Of a stretch of 64,000 nucleotides of DNA, positions 34,526-45,400 are shown piece by piece. Where the stretch lies: assembly GCA_038405435.1 (NCBI GenBank), contig JBBYHZ010000001.1; one strand, written 5' to 3'. The position numbers and the translations under genes are program-made. This DNA is from Dryocola clanedunensis_A (GTDB lineage Bacteria; Pseudomonadota; Gammaproteobacteria; Enterobacterales; Enterobacteriaceae). The notes beneath the pieces are model-generated. The model made no database searches. It worked only from the letters and a program-made list of their open reading frames with translations, and was not told the DNA's origin. The first letter of the stretch is position 1. Every line of letters starts with the position of its first letter.

Positions 34526-35176
34526 ATGAATATGAACGAAGAACCTCAAGACTTGGTTGTCTTTTTGAAAGAGCAAAACCCGTATTCCAGGGCACTCGTA
34601 GAGCAACTTGGCCCCTATGTCACCTTCGAAAATTATCCTCCGGGGGAGAATTTACATTATGAGATTGAAGGGCAAAAGTACTGTTATCTCATACGCAGCG
34701 GCGAAGTCACGATGTACCGGGAATCAGATAATGTGTTACTGGCGCTGATTCAGGCTCCTACATTACTCGGTGCCGGTGCGTTGCTGGCAAAAGAGATGAA
34801 TCTGTTCATTACGACAAGCCAGCCGTCTGAAATCGCAGTACTAACCATGGATGAAATTTTTACGTTGCTTTCAAAACACAATCTCTGGGAGACATTTTCC
34901 AGACAAATACAGATCACTCTTAACAAGCTACTGATTGCTACATCGCGGCTGACTGTCACTGACAGTTACGGTTTACTGCGAGCGCAGTTGATTGAACTAA
35001 TGAGAGAACCAGAAAATTTTCGTGAGGGGATCACAGCTGAAAAGTATATTCGCAGTAAAACCCGGCTTTCAAGAAGCGGGGTGATGAGAATTTTGTCCGA
35101 TCTAAAAGCAGGCGGCTATATTGTACTTGAAGATGGAATTTTGAAGAAAATCAACAAACTACCAGAAAAATACTGA
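34526..35176 (+). CDS. IprA/YaiV-like winged-helix regulator, copy 2
   Basis: A 216-residue paralogue of the preceding gene. The shared C terminus is plain: YIRSKTRLSRSGVMRILSDL then KAGGYIVLEDGILKKINKLP, with the same spacing. The N-terminal half again looks like a Crp-type beta-roll (YLIRSGEVTMYRESDNVLLA) without an obvious ligand cassette. ATG 34526 is used; TTG 34514 and ATG 34532 are alternatives, none with a strong ribosome site. The two copies are perhaps 35-40 percent identical by eye, so the duplication is old and they may act as a heteromer or as antagonists. Confidence 0.72.
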   Translation: MNMNEEPQDLVVFLKEQNPYSRALVEQLGPYVTFENYPPGENLHYEIEGQKYCYLIRSGEVTMYRESDNVLLALIQAPTLLGAGALLAKEMNLFITTSQPSEIAVLTMDEIFTLLSKHNLWETFSRQIQITLNKLLIATSRLTVTDSYGLLRAQLIELMREPENFREGITAEKYIRSKTRLSRSGVMRILSDLKAGGYIVLEDGILKKINKLPEKY

Positions 35177-35234
35177 AGAGCACTCAGTATGGAATGAGCA
35201 AGACCTGTCCTGATCCCAGGAGTAGATACAACGC

Positions 35235-35482
35235 TCACTTAGTAATCTCGGATCCTTCATTATCATAATTACCCAGTCTCCAACCCACAGTAAATTCAGA
35301 CGGCATCCGATAAATAAGAGTGGAGCGCGGGCGGCATTCGTTATAATCCTGATGCCATTCACTGAGGGTTTTCTGGTATGGCTTGCGTCGCTCATCCTAT
35401 GTTCATTCAGGCATTCATTGTGAAAGCGTCCGTTAAAGTTCTCATTAGATTCTTTCTATATCGGCTTGCCGGGCTGGATAAG
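35235..35482 (-). pseudogene. IS3-family transposase (OrfB, rve domain) C-terminal remnant
   Basis: Leftward reading, not open in a single frame, gives the end of an IS3-family integrase-type transposase: LIQPGKPI, a stop, then NENFNGRFHNECLNEH in the first frame, and after a frameshift WHQDYNECRPRSTLIYRMPS and EFTVGW in the second, ending at TGA 35235. These match the family pattern (IQPGKP...FNGxFRxECLNEHW...WRxDYNxxRPHSSL...TPxEFA) in order. The DDE triad upstream is missing. It shows that an insertion sequence once sat at the junction of the two island halves. Confidence 0.75.
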
Positions 35483-35706
35483 CCGCGGCGGTATGCACCT
35501 TAAAACACGCAATGGATACTTTATGCCTGTTTTAAGGTGCGTTATTGGGGTCCATCAGCACCGTTTTTATGGCTGTTAATGCGTAAAACACTGTGTTTTA
35601 TTCCTGAGAGAACATCAGACCCGGTATTCGCCCCGAGAATCATGATCTCAAACTTATGCCTGAGGTGCTTTTCTGGCATCTGGACTCTCAACCGAACTCC
35701 GTTCGA
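35483..35706. other. Junction region with an inverted repeat and a tRNA-flank repeat
   Basis: No gene. It contains a 12-base perfect inverted repeat, GCACCTTAAAAC (35495-35506) and GTTTTAAGGTGC (35529-35540), and from about 35666 the motif GCTTTTCTGGCATCTGGACT followed by CCGTTCGATTATTTGCTGCG. The latter parallels GCTTTCTGGCGTCTGGACT and GGTTCGATTATTCGCTGCG that lie just after pheV (20159-20205). The repeat runs into the last codons of the phosphopantetheinyl transferase gene. Confidence 0.6.
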
Positions 35707-36369
35707 TTATTTGCTGCGGGCCAGGACATCAAACGGTATAACCAACAGGTTGTTTGGGCTGGCTGGTGAGGCTACTGACAGAATATATTCCTCCTCAATA
35801 TCCTGCGAATACAGATGCCAGCGCTTTCCCGCAACGGTGATGTCACTGTTATTTAGCTGCGGGCTGGGTAAGGTGAATGATGTCGGTGATAAGTAAAAAC
35901 CCCGGCCATCTGCTTTGATGATGGCTTCTTTTAACGTCCACAGGCGAAAAAAATCAGCTTGCCCGCTCCGGTTGAGCGATGCAAATTCCTCAGGCGTCAG
36001 CACCTCTTTATAATCCTGAATATCAATGGCAGTTTTCTTTTCAATATCTACGCCGATGTCGCCCTGAGTCGTATATGCGCACACGGCCCAGCTTCCGGCA
36101 TGTGAAATATTAAACCCGCCTTTTATACCCGCGACGCCTGGCTTGCCATAGCGGTTATATTGCAGAGGGGGAATAGAGTTTCCCTGATAGCCTTCATGTT
36201 TTTTTAACGCATAGCGTAACAGCATCTTCCCCATTAGCGTCCGTCGTTTATCATCATCAAAACGAAACCGGTCGAACGCCGCCCGCTGATTTTCATTCAG
36301 GAGGCGTCGCTGCAGATAAAGCTGTTCTCTGCTTAGCCCGTCGATACGAGAGCAGTAAATAAAATTCAT
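35707..36369 (-). CDS. Sfp-type 4'-phosphopantetheinyl transferase of the NRPS cluster
   Basis: A 220-residue phosphopantetheinyl transferase. The magnesium-binding pair GDIGVDIE (about residue 105) and the catalytic W-T-L-K-E-A motif (RLWTLKEAIIKADGRG) are intact, with the N-terminal RTLMGKMLLRYAL and FNISHAG segments also present. It transfers phosphopantetheine from CoA to the carrier-domain serines. It is the last gene of the leftward cluster, 98 bases after the NRPS, so it should activate its three carrier domains. Its final codons overlap the tRNA-flank repeat. Confidence 0.92.
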   Translation of the reverse strand: MNFIYCSRIDGLSREQLYLQRRLLNENQRAAFDRFRFDDDKRRTLMGKMLLRYALKKHEGYQGNSIPPLQYNRYGKPGVAGIKGGFNISHAGSWAVCAYTTQGDIGVDIEKKTAIDIQDYKEVLTPEEFASLNRSGQADFFRLWTLKEAIIKADGRGFYLSPTSFTLPSPQLNNSDITVAGKRWHLYSQDIEEEYILSVASPASPNNLLVIPFDVLARSK

Positions 36370-36467
36370 GCTTTCCCTTTCCCCTCCACTGAAATCTTCC
36401 CCGCCTGCCCGGCAGGGAAATTAATAAGCTGCATGGCGTTATTACCATGCAGCTTAAACGGTTAGAT

Positions 36468-39400
36468 TTAATGGATGAGGTTGATCAGTTCATCCTCCTT
36501 TTCTAACAACGTCAGGTGGCTGGCCGCAATTTCAACCAGCTGTAGCTGAGCGATGTCTTTAATACAGCTATCAACATTGTTAAACCGGTACTGCTGGAAT
36601 TTATCGCGCAGTATTTCGTCCATAGCCTTAAACAGCGTAATCCGCGCATGGGTTAATACTGCGGAAAGCGGCTGGACGTTTAATAAGCGTTCGGAGGCGA
36701 CCACCGACTCGACGTTGCCCCTTAGATAATGAGGAATATTTAAACGGTCCATCATCGCGTCAAGGTTTAACGATGCCTCATTCAGATGGTCGTTTTCATC
36801 ACTCAGCAGCCAGGTATCAAGCAGATAGATATTGATCGACGTGATGCCGCGAGCCTCCAGATGAGCGGCTATCTCCAGCGCAATTTTCCCGCCGAGTGAC
36901 CACCCCAGCAGGATGACCGGCCGGCTGACGTCGAGAATACGATCGATCTGCGCCAGGTAGTAACGCGCCAGTTCATCAATCTGCTCAATCTTCCGATCAT
37001 GATAGAAGTTATATGAATCAACGCCATAGCAGCAGTAGCTCTCACTCAGCCGGTTGGCCAGCGACTGGTAGACCGAACAGTTGCCCATCCCCGGATGAAT
37101 CATAAACATTTGCTGCTTTTCGCTGACCCCGTTGAAAGGCACGATCGCGTCGAAGGACTTCCCTTGCGCCTGGGTAATTTCCTGCGCCAGCGCTTTCAGG
37201 GTGCGTGCGTTGATAATATCGAGCAGGCGTATCTTCACGCGCAGCGTCTGGTTAATCCGGTTGTTCAACCGCATCGCCAGGATACTGTTTCCACCCAGCG
37301 CAAAGAAATTATCCTCCATGCTTATTCCCTCACAGGGAACCTGCAGAATGCTGGCGAGTAATTTACACAGCGTCTTTTCAACCTTATCTACCGGCGCGAC
37401 ATAGGCCACTGAATGCGTGATCATCGGCTCAGGCAGCGCCTTTCTGTTCAGCTTGCCGTTTGAAGTTATCGGCAGTTCGCTTAAATGAACAAACACCCCC
37501 GGCACCATATATTCCGGCAGCGTCTCTCTCAGATGATGAATAAGGTTTTCGGTTTCAATTTCCCGTTCGCTGACATAGTAGGCAACCAGATATTTATCTG
37601 TGGCCCCACGTTCACAGGCAATCACTACCGCATGATTAATATGCGGATAGCTCGCCAGGCGCGTCTCAATTTCGCCCAGCTCGATACGATAGCCCCTTAC
37701 CTTCACCTGGAAGTCATTGCGCCCCAGATACTGAATATCCCCCGAGGATAAATAACGTACCACATCACCCGTTTTGTAAATGCGGCCATTATAATCCCGC
37801 TGTTTTTCATCCCCGGTCTGGAACGGGTTGCTCAGGAAGACCCTGTCAGTCAACGGTTGATTGTTCAGGTATCCCCTTGCGACCCCAACGCCGCCGATAT
37901 ACAGCTCGCCGATGGCGCCCGGTGGCACAGGCTGCATTTGCGCATTCAGGACATAAGCGGCCGTATTATCAATCGGCCTGCCTATCAGCACATCGTCAAT
38001 GTCCCGGTCGTTGCAGTCATAGAATAATACGTCGACCGTTGCCTCCGTTGGCCCATATAAATTATGGATCTGGCAGTGCGGTATCAGCCGCTGGCATTTC
38101 CTGACTTCGCCAACGTTGAGTGCCTCCCCGCTGCAGAACAGATAGTTAAGGCTGCCAAGCCGGGCCTGCAGCGCGCTCTGCCCTTCCAGCGTTTCAAGGA
38201 AGGCGGACAGCATCGAAGGAACGAAATGGAGCGTCGTCACTTTTTGCCGTTCAATCAGTTCGGCCAGATAGTCATTATCTTTATAGGCCGCCTGAGAGGC
38301 GAAAACGGTACATGCGCCGTACCAGTTTGCCCAGAACAGCTCCCAGACCGAAACGTCGAAGGTATAGTTGGTTTTCTGCAGGATGCGATCGTGATGGCCG
38401 ATCGGATACTGCTTGTGCATCCAGACTATGCGGTTTATCACGCTGTGGTGCTCCAGCATGACGCCTTTAGGGTTCCCCGTCGTGCCGCTGGTATAGATGA
38501 TGTAGGCCAGATCGGTGGACCGTACCGACGAAGGCAGGTTTTCGCCCGGATAGCGGGCTATCACCGCCGACGTTTTCGGATCGGCCACATCGATCGGGCT
38601 TCTGCCGCTTGCCGACAGCGCCGGGGCTTTTTCTGCCCCGGAGCCAGAGGTCAGAACGATACCGATGCTGGCGTTGTCCAGCATGTAGCTTACCCTGTCA
38701 TCAGGCGCCTGCGGATCCAGCGGCACGTAGGCGCCTCCGGCCTTCAGAATGGCCAGTATCGAGATCATCATCTGCTCTGAGCGTTCCATACTGAGCGCCA
38801 CAAGATCGCCCGTGCGAACTCCATGCTCTTCCCGCAGATAAGCCGCCAGCCGGTTGGCGCGCTCGTTCAGCTCCCGGTAGCTCAGGCTCACCTCCTCGTA
38901 CACCAGCGCCGTATGCTCCGGCGTCCTCGCGACCTGCGCCTCGAACATGCCGTGAATGGTCATCTCACGCGGGTAGTCGCACTCCGTGGCGTTCTCCCCG
39001 TCGATAAGGCGCCGGTACCCGGCGTCATCCAGGTACTGCACCGCCGACAGAGCCTGCTCCCGCGCGCACAGCGTCCCCAGCTGGCTCAGGATATGCCGGT
39101 AGGTCGCTATATAGCCCTCCACCGTCCCCGCGCTGAACAGCGACGTCGCGTAGTTGAACACCCCGCCTATCGCCGCTTCGCTGTCGTCCATCATCACCGT
39201 CAGGTCAAACTTCGCCATCCGGTACGCCCCCTCCTGCGCGTCATACTGCTCAAAGCAGCTTTCACCGTCGCAGCACCCCGCCGCGCCGAACGACTGCAGG
39301 CTGAACATCACCTGGAATATCGGGTGCCGCGACCCGTCCTTCTCCGCCTTCAGCGCCTCCACCAGCTTTTCAAACGGCAGGTCCTGGTGCGCGTGCGCCT

Positions 39401-42400
39401 CGTTCACCTTCTGCCCCGTTTCACCGATAAACGCCCCGACCGTCTGCCCCGCGTCTATCCGCCGCCTCAGCACCAGCGTGTTCACGAACAGCCCCATGGT
39501 CTCCTCCACGCCCGGATAGTGCCTGCCCGCAATCGGCGTCCCCAGCACGATATCCTGCTGGCTGCTGTAAACTCCCAGCATCAGGCAGTAGCCGCTCAGC
39601 AGCACCGTGTACAGGCTCACGTTCAGCGTCGCGGCAAGCGCCCGCAGCTCCGCGCTGGTTTGTTCATCCAGCCGGAAGCGGATGTCCTCCCCGCGATAGT
39701 CCATCTGCAGCGGACGCACGTGGTCCGTCGGCAGGTTCAGCGGCTGATGGTCCGCCAGCTCTGCGCACCAGTAGGCCAGCTGCCTCTCCAGCGTCGCCCC
39801 CTGCAGGTGCTCGCGCTGCCACAGCGCGAACTCCCGGTACTGCACCGCCGGAAGCGGCAGCTCGCCGCTCGCCTCCCCCGCGCTGACCCGGTAGTAGTGC
39901 AGCAGCTCTCTGAGCAGCAGGTCCACCGACCAGCCGTCAAACGCAATGTGATGGATGACGAGGCTGACGTAGCCGGTTCCCGCAAGCGTGAACCGGTGCG
40001 CCGCAACCGGGCACTCCCGCGCCAGGTCAAACACCCGGTGCTGGTGCGCGTGCAGCCGTTCGTGCAGCATCTGCCTGCTGTCGCAGGCCGTGTGCGGCAC
40101 CGTCAGCCCGCAGGCCTCCACCGGCAGTACCTGCTGGTAGCCCTGCCCCTCCCCGTCGCTCAGGATGACGGTGCGCAGCACCTCGTGCCGCGCGATGACC
40201 TTCATCAGCGCCTGCGTCACCTTCTCCGGGTCGGTTCCGGCCCGCAGCCTGAAGGTGAGCGGAATGTTGTAGGCGTTGCTCCCCTCCTCGTAGCTGTCGA
40301 TAAACCACAGCCGCTCCTGGGCAAAGGAGAGCCGCTGCTCCTCCGGGCGGCTTATCCGCGGGGCCCGCATGACCGTGCTGGCCTGCGTCCCACCGTCGAT
40401 AAAGGCCGCCACCGCCCGGATGGACTTCAGGCGGAACAGGTCGGCGACGTGGACGTTTTTCCCGAGCTGCCGGGTCAGGCGCCCCGCCAGCTTGATGGCC
40501 AGGATGCTGTTGCCCCCCAGGCGATAGAAGTCGTCCAGCACGCTCAGGTGCGCCTGCGGGATGCCGAGCTGCTCCGCGAACAGCCCGGTAACCTGCTGCT
40601 CCGTGGCCGTGGCCGGGGCTACCCGGTCCGCCTGTGCCTCAAGGACCGGCGCGGGCAGGGCGGCGCGATCCACCTTGCCGTTGACGGTCACCGGCAGCGC
40701 GGCCAGGTGCACGAAGGCCGAGGGGATCATGTAGTCGGGCAGCGTCTGGCGCAGAGCCTCGCGCAGGCTCTCTTCCGCCAGCGCGGCGTCGGCAACGTAG
40801 TAGGCCATCAGCCGGGTGTCCCCGGCCGGGCCGCGGTTCGCCAGCACCAGCGCCTGATGCACGCCGGGCAGGTCGTTCAGCCGCGCTTCGATTTCGCCGG
40901 GCTCAATGCGGAAGCCGCGGATTTTGACCTGGAAGTCGTTGCGGCCCAGATATTCGATGCTGCCGTCCGGGAGGTAGCGCGCCCGGTCGCCGGTTCTGTA
41001 GAGGCGGCCGTTTTCGCCGTCGCCGGAGAACGGGCTGGCAATGAACGCGGCGGCGGTCGCCTGCGGGTTATTCAGGTAGCCGCGCCCGACGCCGGGGCCG
41101 CCGATGTACAGCTCACCGATAGCCCCCAGCGGAACAGGCCGCAGATGCTTGTCGAGCAGATACAGCTGAGTGTTAGTGATTGGCCGACCAATAGGCACGG
41201 TGTAATCAAACGGCTGTGACGCCGAGTTGGTCAGATAGGCTGCGGCAAAGGTGGTCGTTTCCGTCGGTCCGTAAGCGTTAACAAGCCTGACCTGAGGATA
41301 AAGCGTTCTGAAACGGTTAACGTGGCTCACGGACGCCTGCTCGCCGCCAATCAGGACATAGCTCAATGACCGTAAGGACGGCAGCTGCGCATCGACGAGG
41401 GTATTGAAGAAAGCGGGCGTGGCAAAGAAATTGGTGATCCTGCGCCCGGCGATAAGCCGATCGAAACGTTCCAGGTCCAGAATATTTTGCTTATCCGCCA
41501 GCACTACGGCTGCGCCATTCAGCAGCGAGCCGAAGATGTCATAGGTCGAGGCATCAAACTGATAGCCTGAAATAGCCAGGATGCGATCCTGCTCGCCGAT
41601 CTCCACAAAATTCGTGTTGATTACCAGCCGGTTTACGCAGCGTTGTTCTATCAGCGTCCCTTTTGGATAGCCGGTGGTGCCGCTGGTATAAATCACGTAG
41701 GCCAGATCGCTGGAACAGGTTTCGCTGTCCGGATTATCGTCCGAACAACCCGCCAGCTGCTCCAGCGTGTGCTGCGCATCCAGCGGTATCAGCAGCACGT
41801 CAGGTGCCATGTGGGTTAGCGCCTGCGCATCCTGCTGATGGCAAAGTACCGCTTTGACCTTCGCATCGCTGATGATGTAGCCGTTGCGCTCGTCCGGTGA
41901 CTCGGGATCCATAGGCACATAGGCGCCGCCCGCCTTCAGTATTGCCAGAATGCTGATGACAATCTGCTCGCTGCGATGAAGATAGAGCCCCACAAGATCG
42001 CTGGCGCGAATCTGGCAGCGTTCCTGCAGGTGGTGCGCCAGGCGGTTCGCCCGCTGATTCAGCTGCGAGTAGGTTAAAACTACGTCCCCATACTCTAAGG
42101 CGATGCTGTCCGGTGAGCTTGCGGCGCGTTCCTCAAACAGCGCGGCAAGGGTTTTATCCCCCTCGTAAGGTTTACAGGTGGCGTTCCAGTCGTGGATCAT
42201 CATCTGATACTGCTGCTTTTCCACGGCGTTCAGCGCATTCTGCGGCTGGTGCGCGTCGTGAATAATATTGCCGACCAGCGTAGCCATCGTTTTCAGCAGC
42301 TGGTCGATCGTCGCGTCGTCGAACAGCTCACCGGCATAGTGCAGGCTCAGCGTCAGGCTCTGCTGTTCAAATGCGGTGATCACCAGCGGATAGTCCTGCT

Positions 42401-45400
42401 TTTCCGCCGTGCTGCCGAAGCGCAGCCTTAGCTCGTCACCTAAATCCGTGTCGGGCACAGGATAGTTTTCGAAGACAAACAAAGAGTTAAACAGGCGTTT
42501 GCCCGATGGCTGCAGCTGAGCCAGATTGACATTGCTGCGGGTGTTGGCCTCGTTGATATCGTCCTGCAGCCGCTGAATGGCCGCCAGTACGGACGCCTCT
42601 TTCTGATGATCGACGATCAGCGGCAGGGTGTTGATCAGCAACCCTACCGTTTGATCGACCCCCTCCAGCGGCAGATTTCGGCCCGATACCACGGTGCCAA
42701 CGATGCTGTGAGGGCTGCCGGGATAAATACTGAGCACTTTATGCCAGCAGTACTGCAATACCGCATTCACGGTGACGCCGTGCTCAGCGGTGAAAGATTT
42801 CAGCTGCCGGTAACGCTGCTCGTCAAAGACCAGCGGTTTCGTTTTCGCCGTCTTAACGTGCCGGTATTCATTTAAATTCGTGTGCTTTGCCTGCCCGCTC
42901 AGCAGGATAGTTAAATCTTCGGGCTCGTCCATACGGGCCAGATAATCCCGCCAGTACTGCAGATGCTCGCTGCGGTGCGCTTGCATATAGCGCTGCACCT
43001 GATGGAAAGCAGCGTCGGTCCCCTGCTCCTGCTCGTCATTACGCAGCAGGGCCAGGTAGCGCTGATGTACGGCCTCAATCAGCAGCGGATTACTCCAGCC
43101 GTCGAGAATGGCGTGGTGGCAGCTGAAAATGCAGCGATAGTGCGTTTGCGAATTTTTGATCGTATAGACCCGGAAGAGTCCGCCGACCGATAAATCGTAA
43201 GGCCGCGCGCGATCCTGTGCGCAGAGATCGGCGAAGAACGTGCTTTGCTGCTGCTCATTCTTTTCGCTGAGATCGAAGAAGGACCAGTTTAATACGGCCT
43301 GGGTATCCACAATCTGAATCAGCTCTTCGCTCCAGTCAAAACGCAGGCGAAGCGTTGGATAATGCTCCTGCGTCTGCAGCCAGGCCTGCTTCAGGCGATT
43401 AATATCCAGCGCATTGTCATAGTCCCAGAACATCTGGGTATGGTAGGCATCGTCAACCTCCCCCTGCGAGACAGCATGGTAGATAAAACCTTCCTGCAGG
43501 CTGTTGGCCAGATAAACCGATTCCAGTTCGCCGTTGTGTTGCAGGCGGTCCAGCGTCTGCTGGGAGATCACGCCTTCAATATCTTTTGCGGTCAGATAAG
43601 TGCGCGTTTGCGCAAGCAGGTGGCCGATGGCGTCTGTAATCGCAGCAAGATAGCGCTCCGCCAGCTGCTGCATTGCGCTTTCAGCCAGATAGCCGGAAAG
43701 GCGGATTTTCAGCTGCCCGCCAATAATCCCCGCGTTAACGCTGAGCAGGTGCATCTCACCGTTTTCAGGCGAAACGGCAGCCCCTGCGTCTTCGCTGCTG
43801 AATCGCCATCCCTCCTGCAGCGACTCATCAAAGCGGCCTAAATAGTTAAAGCCGATCGGTGGCAGCTGCTCCCTGCCGTATCCCACCAGCGGCGCAAACC
43901 CCACGCCCCGGTGCGGCACCTCGCCGAGGCTCTCTTTGACGGCCACGATCTGCCTGAGCCAGTCGCCGCTGCACGCCAGGCGGACGGGGTACATATTGGT
44001 CAGCCACCCCACCGTGCGGTTAACGTCGACGCTGGCGTCCAGCGGCTCCCGACCATGCCCTTCCAGCGTCAGATACTGGGTATTCAGCCCGTTAAACGCG
44101 TTGAGCGTGTGAGCGAAGCTGGCGAGCAGAATATCGTTGACCTGCGTGTTGAGCACCGCATGGATCCTGCCCAGCAGGCTCTGCGTTAACGGCTGGCCCA
44201 GCGACACCTCGCACTGGCTCAGCGATGGCGAAGTGAAAATCGGCGCTAATTCCCGGCAATAATCCTCCATGCCACGCATCGCGTTATGCCAGTAAACAGT
44301 CTCCTGCTGGCTGGCGTAGCCCTGAACGTGCGCAACCCATTGACGATAGCTGGTAGGTTTATCGCCTAGCACTTCAGCGGGATCGCTTATCCCGGCCGGA
44401 CTGGCTTCTACAGCCAGATAAAGCCTTTCCAGATCCTGCCTGATAATGTGCCAGCTAACCGCATCTACGATCAGGTGGTGGAAGGCGAAATGTAACTTCG
44501 CGCGCGGCGCAGTTTCATGGTGAATGTAACCAACGTGACACAGCTTTCCGGCAAAGATATCGAATCCGCGCTGCCACCGATCGAATAGCGCAGCTTCCCG
44601 CTCTTTATTTTCGGCGGCCTCGACGACCGACAGCGGAACTTCGGTTATTTCTGGCTGGTAGCACTGGCGGTAACCTTCCTGTCCGTCACGGACAAAGGTC
44701 ATCCTCAGCGCGTCATGGTACGCGAACAGCAGCGCCAGGCTCTGCCTTAGCACGTCCGCATCCAGGCGGGGAACATCCAGTATGAAGGACTGGTTCCAGT
44801 GCTGATAGTCGGCAAAAGTGCCCCGATCTGCCTGCTCGAAGAACCACTGCTGGATCGGCAGCATCGGCACCTGGCCCGTCAGCACCCCCGACTCGGAGAG
44901 ATGTTCGACCCGGCTGTCCTCGTCAAAAGCAATTCTTTTGGCCAGCAGACGGACGGTTTTACATTCAAAAATATCTTTAACGGCGATCGTTCCCTTCAGG
45001 CGCTGGCGGACCAGCCTGATGGTCTGGATAGCGCTGATGCTGTCGCCGCCGAGCCTGAAGAACTCGTCGTTCACCCCGACCTGCTCCGGCGCCTGGCCTA
45101 ATATTTCACTGAATATCCGGCACAGCTCGGTTTCCGTTTTGCCTTCGGGCGCGACGTAGCTGTCCTCCCTGCTCCAGTCCGGCTGCGGCAGGGCTTTGTG
45201 GTTTAGTTTCCCGTTAACCGTCATCGGGAACGCGGTCAGGTGAATATACGCCGCCGGGACCATGTAGTCGGGCAAACCACGGCTCAGATGCTCCGCTATC
45301 CGCTGTTTGTCCAGCGCCGCATCCGAAACATAATAAGCGACTAACGCGCGCGCGCCGGTCGGCAGCTTATGCGCGACGACCGCGGCCTGGATGATTTCCG

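Noticed and set aside
38823..41219. 798-codon open frame on the plus strand inside the NRPS
   Set aside because: It is antisense to the high-GC modules 2 and 3, its translation is rich in Arg, Gln, His and Pro with no domain, and the leftward frame is unmistakably NRPS. Antisense openness is a codon-bias effect.
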